From Austropuccinia psidii (taxonomy: Eukaryota; Basidiomycota; Pucciniomycetes; Pucciniales; Sphaerophragmiaceae), in NCBI GenBank assembly GCA_023105745.1, contig JALGQZ010000006.1, positions 31,635,686-31,699,685 on the forward strand: DNA of 64,000 bases, given 5' to 3'. Position 1 is the first letter of the stretch; the number at the start of each line of letters is the position of its first letter. A model generated the notes under the pieces. That model made no database searches. It was given only the letters and a program-made list of their open reading frames with translations, and was not told where the DNA came from. Position numbers and translations under genes: made by a program. This document shows, piece after piece, positions 1 through 10,167 of the stretch.

Positions 1-150
1 TCAAAGTAAATAAGAAAAACAAGAATCTGGTCAGGATTGAAAGATTTATGAAGAAGGACCCTTTTATGATTTTAATTAAAACATAACACAGAAATCTCTT
101 CAGTCACTGAAGGGAATACTCATTTTCTGTAATGTCGCAAATACTATTTT
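1..150. other. Unassigned AT-rich flank
   Basis: This stretch lies left of the degenerate B-type LTR. It may belong to the older pol-bearing element that reappears at 20162, because the LTR interrupts that context, but no Gag or Pol motif can be read in any frame. I see nothing else in it. Confidence 0.4.
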
Positions 151-342
151 TTTCAACCTGTGACTTAAACCCAGAGAAGAAGCATGAAAGCCAAAATACC
201 ATAGAGCCAAAGGTAGAGTTAAAGTCACAAAAATCTGACCTGAGTGAAAATGGCTCAAAATGGCACCTGAAAAAGAATGAGGAAAGCCACCTCTACCCAA
301 AAATACCCCTCCCATAACCATTGGACAAGGAATAATAAAGTT
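151..342 (+). mobile_element. Family B solo LTR, left arm (degenerate)
   Basis: The start matches the B LTR start at 50756 and 58928: a decayed CAGCCTGTGACTC-like opening, then the 'gccaaataccataaacc' and 'aataacaaagtt' stretches. The alignment breaks at 342 and resumes at 18931. The two arms add up to about 1.42 kb, the usual B LTR length. The break is filled by the C-like LTR and composite A element. Flanking bases (146-150 and 20162-20166) do not form a clear duplication, so the insertion age or boundary is uncertain. Confidence 0.7.
338..342. repeat. Target-site duplication AAGTT, left copy
   Basis: AAGTT here pairs with AAGCT at 18931-18935 on the other side of the C-like LTR with its nested cargo. 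One mismatch fits the general decay of this layer. Confidence 0.55.
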
Positions 343-1423
343 TTTGAGACTTTCGAATATGACCACATATTCAAAAAGGTCACAAGACAACTTTAAAACA
401 CTCATTTTAATAATAAGAATTGAAATTATACCCTTAAAATAAGTAAAAATGCCATAAAAAGGCATAAAAGCTTGATTATCTCAGAAACCAATGAATACAA
501 ATGTTAAATAGGTTACACCATTTGATTCCTCATTGAAAAATACACATATCAATTTTTTATTTCGTATCTGAAAAGTCAATACTTACTGAGATAACCTGAA
601 TATATGCACTTTTATGATCAGTGCATATATTAATGGCTTTCAGCTCATATCTCTTGGTATATGCATCATAAAGAGTTGGACCAAAAATAAAGTTACCACC
701 TAATTAATGTAAAAAACATATATAATATTTTCTGGAAAGCTAGAAACACGGTTATAACTTACAATAGTTTTTTGAGCAAAATAAGAAAAGCTGTTGACCA
801 TTTTGTTGTGAAAGTGGTCCAAACTTAAAAAAAGTAGATATTCATATCCTCATAGATTTCACATGAAGAATTATTCAACTGGTATGATTATATTCAAGGT
901 ATATCCCCTTGAAATAATGGATTGAAGTTTAAAATAGTAAATTTAGACAGAAAAGATGAGTTACAAGAAAAATCATCAAAAACAGAGTTTTGATGATGTA
1001 ATAAACTACTCTTGGAAGTTTAATAATGATATGAAAAGCTATCAGAATTCAATCTCTGAATGCATCTATTGTGTATAGCTCAAAGGTATCAATGATCAAA
1101 GTTGAAGCTTAAAAATGATCATTTATGATCACTCACTGAAACCTTATTTTCAGCTTAACAGCTATATAAGTGATACAGCTTGTGAATACTATTATATTAT
1201 AATTAATAACAAGAAAACACACAAATCTTATGCTTTTTCTAAGCCTACAATGTCAGAAAGCCTAGAGTTATAGTGATAACTATAAATAATGGTCTAATAA
1301 TGAGATAAAATGGTTTAATTATGATGTAATCATCACTAAAGCTTTAAATACTGATCAATTCAAGTTTATACTATCAGTAAAGGTCTACTAGAAGCCTTCT
1401 GGACACTAGGAGGGAGGACCTTA

Positions 1424-1433
1424 CTATATATAG
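1424..1433 (+). promoter_or_regulatory. TATA-like box in the C-like LTR
   Basis: CTATATATAG followed by a pyrimidine-rich tract ('cctctacttcccccccc') is a plausible LTR promoter core. It is inside an LTR, two thirds of the way along, where a promoter would be expected. No transcript evidence is available. Confidence 0.35.
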
Positions 1434-2119
1434 AGCTTTTTACCTCTACTTCCCCCCCCATGCATCAAAAACAATAAGGCATCAAATCAAAGGTAATATC
1501 TTTATTCTTTATATGTAAATCTTTCCCTTACTATAATCACCTGCTTTGACATGATTCACTCTATATTTTGATGTTTTTTTCAAATTCTCTCTAAAATCTT
1601 GAATTCCATGTAAAATAAAGAATATTTGTAATTTCTCTTTTTTTTAATTGTAGATATAATCTAAAAAAGTTGTATTTACATTATTTAGAAGACATTCATT
1701 CAAAATTATCATATTAAGTGTTAAAAGTATGTTATTTTATCTTTTTATAATGATTTATCTTCATTATCATTTTTAATAATTCTTTTATTAATATTAATAG
1801 TACTTATATTAACATATGACTTCAATATTGGTAATATTGTTGCTATAAATCGTGTTTCATTATTAAATAACAATTTTTTACACATTTATTATTTTTTTGA
1901 AACAGGAATAGATTACCATAAGTATATTAATTGTTAAATATTAATATATTTAATTTTATTATATTATTTCGTTTATTTAAATAATATAGATATTTTTACA
2001 CCAAAATTATAATATTTCTTTATTATTATAATTATTCATTATCTTATTAGTTACTTAAATGTGTAAGTTCAGAGTAAAATAAGTAAAATACTAATAATAT
2101 TTACTACTTGTTTCATAGT

Positions 2120-2124
2120 CAAAC
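2120..2124. repeat. Target-site duplication CAAAC, left copy
   Basis: CAAAC immediately precedes the TGTGAG start of the first A LTR and recurs at 18920-18924, right after the last A LTR fragment. This makes 2125-18919 one insertion unit. Confidence 0.85.
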
Positions 2125-2589
2125 TGTGAGCCTTAGAGGCAATTTCATATACCCAAAAGACCACAAATACAAAATTAACATATAAATATAAATAAAATAA
2201 ATTTATTTATATTATTAAAATAAAAATCAAAATATAAATATAAAATTATATTCAAAATAAAAAATTTAATTACAATTTAAAAATAAAGTTATATTAAATT
2301 TTGGAATTATAAAATTACATTTATACTTGAAAAAATTAAGTAAAAATGAAATTTTAACAAAATTATAAAAAAATAAATAAATTTTGAAAAAAATTAAATA
2401 ACAGTTATTATAACGTTTTATCCAATAAATAAACATATAAAAATTATATCACCATTGGATTCCTCATAAAAAATCAGGTGGGGTCACCTCTGAGTGAAAT
2501 TCTTGTAACTCAACTCTAAATAAGCTTAAATTAAGTTTTTAGTATTTTCAATACAAAAGTTGAAAATCCTCAAAACTTTAACTTAATTC

Positions 2590-2605
2590 ACACCACATGT
2601 GGTGT
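2590..2605. promoter_or_regulatory. 16-bp perfect palindrome in LTR A1
   Basis: ACACCACATGTGGTGT is self-complementary and centred on an E-box (CACATGTG). It is intact in A2 (12763-12778) and in the solo LTR near 59657, and decayed in the two reverse copies. Its place upstream of the TATA box suggests a dimer-binding promoter element; this is inference. Confidence 0.5.
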
Positions 2606-2674
2606 TAACCATCAATTTTTGTGTTAAAATTGAGGTCTTGTGTTTAGCTTAGAAGTTATGAGGAATTGAAGTAT

Positions 2675-2696
2675 TTTCAATTGAATTCAATTGAAA
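2675..2696. promoter_or_regulatory. 22-bp perfect palindrome in LTR A1
   Basis: A self-complementary AT-rich stretch built of CAATTG-GAATTC-CAATTG steps, centred on the EcoRI-like GAATTC at 2683-2688. It is also present in A2 and in the solo LTR at 59191-61017. It may be a cruciform or dimer-binding element upstream of the LTR promoter. Confidence 0.45.
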
Positions 2697-3325
2697 TGTC
2701 AAAATGTGCGTGTGTATTACATAAGTGAACTTTGATTTAAATATGAGGTATCAATTATTACTGTATTGTACTGTAGAATTCAATTGAATTACATATGTAA
2801 ATTATAAGTATAATACATGATGAGGAATTAAAGGAAAAATAAATTGGAAAGATTAAATTTGGGGGGGAAAAGGAACTCCACCTCTAAGGGGGAGCTAGAC
2901 CCCCAAAATCCTTGCTGACAGGCGCTTGGTGTCAAAATTCACGCAAACGTTCATCACTTTTGGCCTGGAATTGAGTTACAGGGTCTGTGGACTCAATTGA
3001 TGATGAGGTTTTGATACCAACTGGGGTAGTTTTAGCTGTTGCCAAGAGGGTAAAACTACCCTTAAGATAAAACAATCATAGTAAAAACAGTTTTAACTGG
3101 CTTCTACGCCTCTTAAACACATTCTGACATGTTTTGAAGGCTCTAGACCAGGTATTGCTATAGTAATGGCTGATTTAAGGGTCTAAAATGGCTAAAAATG
3201 GCTTAAACCAGCCCTTTTTGGTCTAAGCCAGGGTTCAATGATGCCATAATTGGCTTTTCTGTTGTCAGACTGTTTTTCACGACTGACAAGAGTAAATTTT
3301 ACTTTTGGAGTAAGAGAATTGATGG

Positions 3326-3334
3326 CTATAAAAG
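3326..3334 (+). promoter_or_regulatory. TATA box of LTR A1
   Basis: CTATAAAAG lies about 1.2 kb into the LTR and is followed by a pyrimidine-rich stretch. The same core with the same surroundings occurs in A2, A3, both reverse A LTRs (one with a changed first base) and the solo A LTR, which supports a functional role as the element promoter. Confidence 0.6.
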
Positions 3335-3951
3335 AATGTCTTCTTTGCCCCACTTTTCTCTTCATGTTAGAATCTTTTCATTTTATAATTAGTTAAAACA
3401 TTGTTAAACCAATCAATAAGAGATTCCAACCACCATTATTAAATCATTTTAATCCTTTTAACTACGTGAAAAAATCATTATAATCATTGTTTGTAACTTT
3501 TATAATCATTTTTACCCCTGAACCACCCCAAAAGTGAATTAAAACATCTTTAATCACTGTAAACTTTGTCACTTTGTTTCCAAATTCAATCTGGTCACAT
3601 TTGGGCATGTTTTCTCTTTAATATTCTTTTTAAAGACTTTTTTCTTTAATTAATTTCTTGCAGTTCATTTCTCAATTAATTCCAATTGAAATTGCTCTTG
3701 AAGAAATTTCTGTTGTAGCCTTCAAATATCTCTTGTAGAGTATTTTTTGGATAAATTTTTATTCTTGGTAAAACAATAAATTTTTATAATATTATTGTTT
3801 CATACTAATAAAATTATAAACAATAACTTTGGTGTGTTCTCTCTTAAAAATAATATTTCTTACTATTTTTAATTGATTCTTACCTTATACCAATTTTGAG
3901 GACAGGAAAAGTACTTGATTTTTAATCAAAGTTTCATATCCACACCTTACA

Positions 3952-4176
3952 TTTGGGGCCCAGCCATGATATTTTACCTGTGACATATTTTTTTTACTCT
4001 TTTTAAATCTTTTTTCTTATATTGAAAAACTTAAAAAACATATAAAAAATACTTATAATTCAAAAAAAATCCATAAAAAACAATCTTTTTCATATTATAA
4101 GTGAGGCTTATATTTTTATTTCTTTTTTGAAATAACCTTTTTTTTACTTAATTAACTGGCTTTTTCATTAATTTTA
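3952..4176 (+). promoter_or_regulatory. Leader of A interior with primer-binding-like site
   Basis: A TGG-starting stretch (TGGGGCCCAGCC from 3954) begins two bases after the LTR, the position of a tRNA primer-binding site. The tRNA is not identified. The rest is AT-rich leader ending in a polypyrimidine-AG stretch ('ttaattttag', to 4177) that could be a splice acceptor just before the Gag reading frame. Confidence 0.55.
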
Positions 4177-6660
4177 GTGTCTGACAACGTGGTAAGACAA
4201 GAAAACATTGAAACAGCCTCAACAGTAACCAGCATTATTCCTGCCAGTACTATTAATTCTGATCATAATAGTACTATCATTGTGACTCAGAATATTCAAC
4301 CAGAGCCAAGTTCTTCTGAATTAGTTAGCTTGTAAATAAGTAATACCCTTCAGAAAGCCAAAGATTTGGCCAATAGTAAGTTTTTTAGGTAAAATTACTA
4401 TTTTAAGCCTTTTTAACCATAATTATGCCTTCAACCAGGTCAAGAGCCAGCTATAACCCCTCAAGCAGCTCCCAAAAAGGTAATAGACGTGATTATGGCA
4501 GAGGCCAATCAGGTACAGAAGGAAAAGGGTCAGTTGATGACTTCCAAACAACTAAAATGGGTCATTCTGAAGTTGATAATACCATTTTACCTTCAAATAG
4601 AGCTGGCACCACTACAACAAGCCTCTGTGGACATATACAAAGCCAGCCACAGTGCATACAACAATGCACTCCAGTTCAAGGAGTACCAGATCCTTGCAGA
4701 CCTGTGGAAGAATTGCATGAATTCTTACCTGACAGTGAGAAAATTCCTGGGCCATCCCAATACTTGCAAATTGCTCAATGGATGGCATCCATTGATGGAG
4801 AAGAAAAACATGATGCTTTTGACACTAGAATGGAGGAAAAACAACCCTCCACCACCCAAACCAGTGCCAAAAACAGCCCCAGTGGCCAGCAGCAGCAATT
4901 CCAACGTGAAAAAGCAGCCACAAACTCCAAACAAGGGCAAAGGGAAGGCACCAACCCCAAACCCTTACAGCCAGGGCTACATATTCCCAAAGATTCAACA
5001 AGATGCCAGGAAAATGTATTTCAGATGGCCAGAACCATGATGGAATTACAAAAGAAGGAGGAAGCCAGATTAAAATATCAAAAATAATTTCTGATACTTT
5101 TAATTGTATTCCAGAGTTGTATAAAGCTATTTCTGACGTAAAAAGTCATCTTTATGATAAGAATACATCAATTTGTGACAATCTTAAAACAAATAACTTG
5201 AGTCTGAGCCAAATAAATGATACACTTAAATGCTTTGAAAGAGTTTTAAGAACAATCAAAACTTCCAATAATGATAATTATTTTGGCATTAAGATAAATG
5301 AACAATATGCAATTATTAAAGAATTAACAGACAAATATTCTAAATTCAATATTGATGACATAATTGAAACAAGAATAAAACAAGCTATTAATACTATCAA
5401 AGAAGCTAATAAAAAAGTTCTTTATGATATTTCAAAATCATTCGCAGAAGTAAAAACAAATACAGTTACCTTGAAAAAGCATTTTGATACCTCAAGAGAG
5501 GAAATATCAAAATTAAGAATAAAGTTAAATGAAGCTATATCTGATAATACTAAACAAACATAATTATGGAATGAGCTTACATATAAAGAGGATGATCATA
5601 AAAAGAATGTCATAGACTCTATACAAAGCTTACAACATGAGTTAAGAAATTCACAAAGGTGTAATAACAGTAAAATGAATGATATTGAACCACTGCTAAA
5701 CACTTTATCAAGAATGTCTACACCCCTGAATCAAAATGAAGATGCAAGAATTCCCAATCCACAAGTATTGGATATAGAAAATTAACAGTTAAAAAATGAA
5801 TTTTCTACTTCTTTTCATAACTTAGAACCATCAATGGGCCAAGCACTCTTGAAAGAAGTTCCAAAACTCAAAGAATGGCCTCACTTCAGTGGTGAAGGAG
5901 AGTATGACCATATGGAATTCATTAGAGGTATTGACATGATCAAAGAGGATTTTTAATTACCAGACAGATTGGTAACAGCCAGATTTAACACCTTATTTAC
6001 CAGATCAGCTCACAGATGGTACATAAAAATAAGACAAGCACATAGACACCAGAGTTGGACTTGTTGAAAAACCCAAATCATTAACAAATGGGCAAATGAT
6101 GCTTGGAGGTTTAAAGTTGAAACAGCCTTTGAATCTGCCAAACTTAATGCTGATAAAGACAAAGCTTTACCATGGTTTTGCCAATAAAAAGACAGATTAA
6201 CAACATTATATCCTAACATGTCAGAATTTATGATCCATAGAAAAATTCTGAGACAATGTGGAGGTGACTTAGAGCATGCTATCAAAAGCAGGACTACTGA
6301 AAAATCTTCAGCAGAGGATATTATCAATATATTGGAAGAAGTAACCACCAGAACCAAAATTGGTTCTAGTAGGGTGAATCTCAAAACAAGGTTTAATACA
6401 CCTTGGAAATATTCTGTGGACAAAAACCCCAAAGAAAATTCTAATAATATTAAGTATAAATCTACAGATACAGTCAGAAAGTGCCATATTTGCCAAAGCA
6501 CCACCCATTTAGCCAATACATGTCCAAAGAAGCAGAAAATCAATTAAATTGATATTGAAAAGGAACCTGATGTTGAAAAAGATGAAATAATTAAAGACAA
6601 TTCAGATGATAAATCATCACTATTTTCTGAATCTTCAAAAGATATAGAAAATATCAATGC
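4177..6660 (+). pseudogene. gag: Family A gag, copy 1 (broken)
   Basis: Gag would form the RNA-packaging particle. From 4425 a serine/glutamine-rich frame stays open to 5087. The reading continues in another frame from about 5003, most simply through a one-base deletion near 5008. It then runs as a helical, lysine-rich region (5080-5780), a Gag core with 'EWPHFSGEGEYDHMEF' near 5875-5920, and a CCHC zinc knuckle at 6482-6523 with all four ligands present (C-X2-C-X4-H-X4-C). In-frame stops occur at 5561, 5783, 5954, 6065, 6185 and 6545. Between 4439 and 5040 a second frame is also fully open. A candidate 63-bp intron (GTAAGT...CAG) lies at 4376-4438. The gene is not functional as read, and the true start is uncertain. 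Confidence 0.8.
4376..4438 (+). other. Candidate short intron in A gag
   Basis: The stretch starts GTAAGT and ends ACCAG, is AT-rich and 63 bases long, so removing it keeps the upstream frame (from 4177) in step with the 4489-5040 open frame. The ATG at 4425 of the alternative frame sits inside it. Size and signals suit fungal introns; splicing is not shown. Confidence 0.35.
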
Positions 6661-7384
6661 CACTTTTGACATCATGGAGTCTTATTCCCACTTGCCACAA
6701 TTGAGCAATGGTCAACTTGATTTATCAAAAGTTGAAGATGCACAACTTATGAAAACAAAACCAAAAAGAGGAAAAGCTTATACAGCTGGTAACTCCTGTA
6801 TAACAGAAGTGGTGATTGACAACAAACCCACCAAGCTTTTGCTTGACCCAGGAGCCTTCTGCTGTTGAGCTGGAAAATATTTTATTAAGACTTGTGTACC
6901 AAATTTTGAAGACCAACTGTTACCAATTGATGGTATAAAATTCAACAGTGCAAGTGATCCAATGAAAGCATTAGGAATCTTTGAGACCAATGTCATATTC
7001 CCACACATAAATGGGAATTTAAGAATCACAGTTGAATTTGTTTTTATGGAAAATTGCTCCAGTACCCATTTTATATTGGGAAATGACTATTTAATCATGT
7101 ATTGGATAGATTTGCATAATAAAAAAGACAGATACTTTACTATTGGAGACAATAAGCGCCAAAAATTTGCCTTTTTACCATTTAAAAGACAAATTACAGT
7201 AAACAAAGTATCACCAGTCAACTTAGATTTAGAGAAATTCAAGTCTGAACAGTTAAATGAGGCTGAAATAAGCCTTCATCTGACTGATAAACAGGAAAAT
7301 GAACTTTCTTCCCTTTTGTATGACCACAGAGAAGCATTTGCTTCAGACAAAGAACCTCTAGGAGCAATTATTGGTCATGAAGTT
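6661..7384 (+). pseudogene. Family A protease domain, copy 1 (broken)
   Basis: This aspartic protease domain would mature the Gag-Pol polyprotein. It follows gag in the same frame. The catalytic loop is read as 'LLLDPGAF' at 6836-6859: the Asp is at 6845-6847, but the usual Ser/Thr of the D-S/T-G triad is Pro. A stop at 6866-6868 follows seven codons after the catalytic Asp. Downstream, 'FILGNDYLIMY' near 7070-7102 matches the conserved C-terminal region of Ty3-type proteases, and the linker to RT follows. The DPG triad may be a family feature rather than damage, since the fossil protease near 20262 also differs there. Confidence 0.75.
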
Positions 7385-8730
7385 GACATCATTCTTAACA
7401 TTGAGAGACCTTATCCACCACTCTTAAGAAGACCTGCATATCCAGCAAGTCCAAAATAAAGAGAAGCTCTAGACATTCATATCAAAGAACTTCCTGACCT
7501 TGGTGTAATAAGAAAAGTAGGGCACAATGAAGAAGTAGAAATAACTACACCAGTCATAGTGGCATGGCATAATGGAAGATCCAGAATGGTTGGGGACTTT
7601 AGAGCTCTTAACACTTACACTGTTCCAGACAGATACCCAATACCAAAAATCCAAATTGCCCTTACTCAAATATCTCAAGCAGTGTATATAACCACTATGG
7701 ATTCCCTTAAAGGATTCCATCAAAATGTGGTGACACCAAGAGCAAGAAAATACTTGAGAATTATTGTTCATTGTGGAGTGTATGAATACTTGAGGATGCC
7801 CTTTGGTATCAAAAATGCACCTTCACACTTCCAAAGAATGATGAATGAAATCTTCCCTGAAGAACTCTCAGAGGGATGCTTAATCATTTACATTGATGAC
7901 ATTATTGTCTGTTCCAAGACTTGGGAGGAGCACATGTACAGATTGTCCAGATTTTTGACAAAAATTTAATCAGTAAACATGAAAATCTCCTTGAAGAAAT
8001 GTCATTTTGGATTTAAAGAGCTTAAAGCAATAGGACATGTTGTATCTGGTTTGTCCCTTGGATTTGACAAAAACAAAGTTGCAGAAGTATTGCTAAAACC
8101 CATGCCTCAGAACAAGAAGGAAATCCAGTCATTGTTAGGTTTTGCAGGATATTACAGGCAACACATTAAAGATTTTGCATCCATAGCAAGACCACTTTAT
8201 AAATTGTGTGACAAAGACACAGTATTTGAAATGACTGTTGACAGAGTCAAAGCTTTTGAGTCTCTAAGAGAAGCATTGACCACTGCTCCACTCTTACTGA
8301 TTCCAGACTTTAAATTGCCTTTCAAACTGTATATTGATGCATCAGGGGATGGACTAGGTGCTGCACTTCACCAAGTTCAGATCATAAATGATAAGCCTGT
8401 AGAAGGACCCATATGTTTCATATCCAGGCAAATCAAACCAGCTGAAGCCAGATATTGAGCAAGTCAAATGGAATGTCTATGTCTTGTCTGGGCCTTGGAA
8501 AAATTAAACTACTTCTTTCAGGGATTTGTTTTTGAGGTGATAACAGATTGTACAGCTGTCAAATCACTTTTAAACATGAAAACACCCAACAGACATATGC
8601 TCAGATGGCAGATAGCCATACAAGAATACAGAGGCAATATGACTATTTTTCATAAGGATGGGAATATTCATAAAAATGCAGATGGACTAAGCAGATGGCC
8701 ATTACCAAATAATATTGATAATTCTGCTTA
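7385..8730 (+). pseudogene. Family A reverse transcriptase and RNase H, copy 1 (broken)
   Basis: RT copies the element RNA to DNA and RH removes the RNA strand. RT opens with 'PYPPLLRRPAYPASPK' near 7411, then the 'GDFRALNTYT' and 'YPIPKI' fingers motifs (7592-7650), 'FHQNVVTPRARKYLRI', 'MPFGIKNAPSHFQRMM' and an intact YIDD active site at 7889-7900. RH acidic residues are visible: Asp at 8336, Glu at 8471, Asp at 8546 and Asp at 8681 in '[10 protein letters not shown]'. Stops in the same frame lie at 7457, 7967 and 8456. No frameshift is seen in this part, so damage is by point mutation. The active-site residues themselves are intact. Confidence 0.88.
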
Positions 8731-10162
8731 TGTGCCAGAAGAAGCTTCACCACAAATTCCAATAGAAGGAATAAGTGTTACAGACTTGAACACCACCTTC
8801 TTTGAAGAAGTCAGAAGTAGTTACACTCAAGATAAGAATTGTAGCATCTTATGCCAATTACTTGGCAAAGACTGTAAAGACAACTCTCTAATACATGCCT
8901 TGGATGAAGTATGGAAAAAAATTTATGATGAAGGAAGATTTCACCTACTGGATGGTATAATTTACCACAGAACCAAGCACACATGTGTCATGACAGTTGT
9001 AGACAGGTCATTAATCAATCTTGTACTGAAAGAATGCCATGATAGCCCCTTTTCAGGACATCTGTCTGAAGACAGAACAAGAGAGAAAGTAAAGACCTGC
9101 ATATGGTGGCCAATGTGGCAGAAAGATGTTTCAGATTATTGCAAGACCTGTGACAGATGCCAAAAAGCAAATAAATCCACTGGCAAGAGACTTGGAAATA
9201 TGATAAAAATCCAAGAACCAAGCAGACCTTGGGAAATTGTCCATATGGATTGGGTAACTGGCCTACCACCAGGAGGTGACAGAAGCCATAATGCTTGCCT
9301 AGTAATTGTGGACAGATTCAGTCAAACTCCAATATTTTTACCATCTCACAAGGATGATACAGCCATGGATACAGCTCTTCTGATATAGAATAGAGTAGTG
9401 TCATGGACTGGGATATTTACAAATATCATTAGTGATAGGGGTCACAAATTCACTCCAGCACTATGGACAAATCTTCACCAATCATTTGGCACTAAACTGT
9501 CTTTCTCTACAGCCTACCACCCACAAACTGATGACCTGGCTGAAAGGATGATCCAAACCTTAGAGGACATGGTGAGAAGATTTTGTGCATATGGCCTTGA
9601 ATTCAAAGATTGTGATGGATTTACCCATGATTGGTGTACTCTGTTGCCAGCACTGGAATTAGCATATAAAACATCAATCCATGCCAGTACCAATCAGACT
9701 CCTGCTATTTTAGAAAAAGGATGGAACCCCAAGTTACTCCAAGATTCCTTGAGGAAAGACTTAATTGAAATAAATCCCACAGCTTCTAGCTTCAAAGGAA
9801 TGCTAGACAAAGCTAGAAAGCATGCAGTAAAGTGCATGGAGGACTCTTTTGCATATGCTAAAGACAAATGGGATAAATCACATGCAACTCCAGATTTCAA
9901 AATGGGGGACCTAGTTCTTGTATCCACCACTAACTTCAAGAACATCAAAGGATGTAAAAGGTTGAAAGACTCCTTTGCAGGACCTTTTGTGATTAAGGCC
10001 CTCCATGGAAAAAATGCTGTTGAAGTAGAGTTATCTGAATAACTTAGCAATAAGCATCCTACATTTCCAGTGAGCTTGATAAAGCCATATAAATCTAGTG
10101 ATGCTGAGAAATTTCCCTTGAGGAATAAGATTCCCCAAGTTATACCTCCTATTGAGACATCT
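8731..10162 (+). pseudogene. Family A integrase, copy 1 (broken)
   Basis: Integrase would join the DNA copy to the genome. A zinc-binding HHCC head is present: His in '[16 protein letters not shown]' (second His codon 9059-9061) and Cys codons at 9140 and 9149 ('CKTCDRC'). The catalytic triad is Asp 9248-9250 ('HMDWVTG'), Asp 9434-9436 and Glu 9542-9544, with the classical 35-residue gap between the last two. The residues after the second Asp read R-G-H where family B elements read R-D-P. Stops at 9386 and 10040 interrupt the frame. The C-terminal part is split from the chromodomain by a solo C LTR at 10168. Confidence 0.87.
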
Positions 10163-10167
10163 GGTAC
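10163..10167. repeat. Target-site duplication GGTAC, left copy
   Basis: GGTAC is repeated exactly at 12091-12095, flanking the solo C LTR inserted in the pol gene. Confidence 0.9.

Larger units (their letters stand above)
343..2124 (+). mobile_element. Degenerate C-like solo LTR, left arm
   Basis: The first 60 bases align with the start of the family C LTR at 10168: a TGTGAGCC-like opening, then a conserved box resembling 'acatacccaaataggccac'. The last bases before 2125 ('tttcatagtc') match the C LTR end at 12071-12080, and the final bases continue after the composite insertion as 18925-18930. The middle has diverged from C or belongs to a sister family. A TATA-like palindrome lies at 1424-1433. 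Confidence 0.65.
2125..3951 (+). mobile_element. Family A LTR, copy A1 (5' LTR)
   Basis: 1827 bp, starting TGTGAG and ending CTTACA, an imperfect terminal inverted repeat. It carries a TATA box at 3326-3334 and two perfect palindromes at 2590-2605 and 2675-2696 upstream of it. It is followed two bases later by a TGG-starting primer-binding-like site. The sequence recurs at 12300 (full), 17877 (fragment), 21899 and 34893 (reverse) and 59191 (solo), so the ends are fixed by several independent copies. Confidence 0.93.

Noticed and set aside
100..465. A 121-codon minus-strand open frame
   Set aside because: It crosses the boundary of two nested LTRs and has no protein motif.
6010..6543. A 177-codon minus-strand open frame, repeated at 16183-16716
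   Set aside because: It is the complement of the Gag core and zinc knuckle and has no motif of its own.
5561..10042. Repeat-induced point mutation as the cause of the stops in A pol
   Set aside because: The apparent changes are mixed. Some fit C-to-T (CAA to TAA, TGG to TAG), but others do not (a Gly codon to TGA at 8456, and the stop at 7457), and shared stops in duplicated copies predate duplication. No clear dinucleotide bias could be judged by eye.
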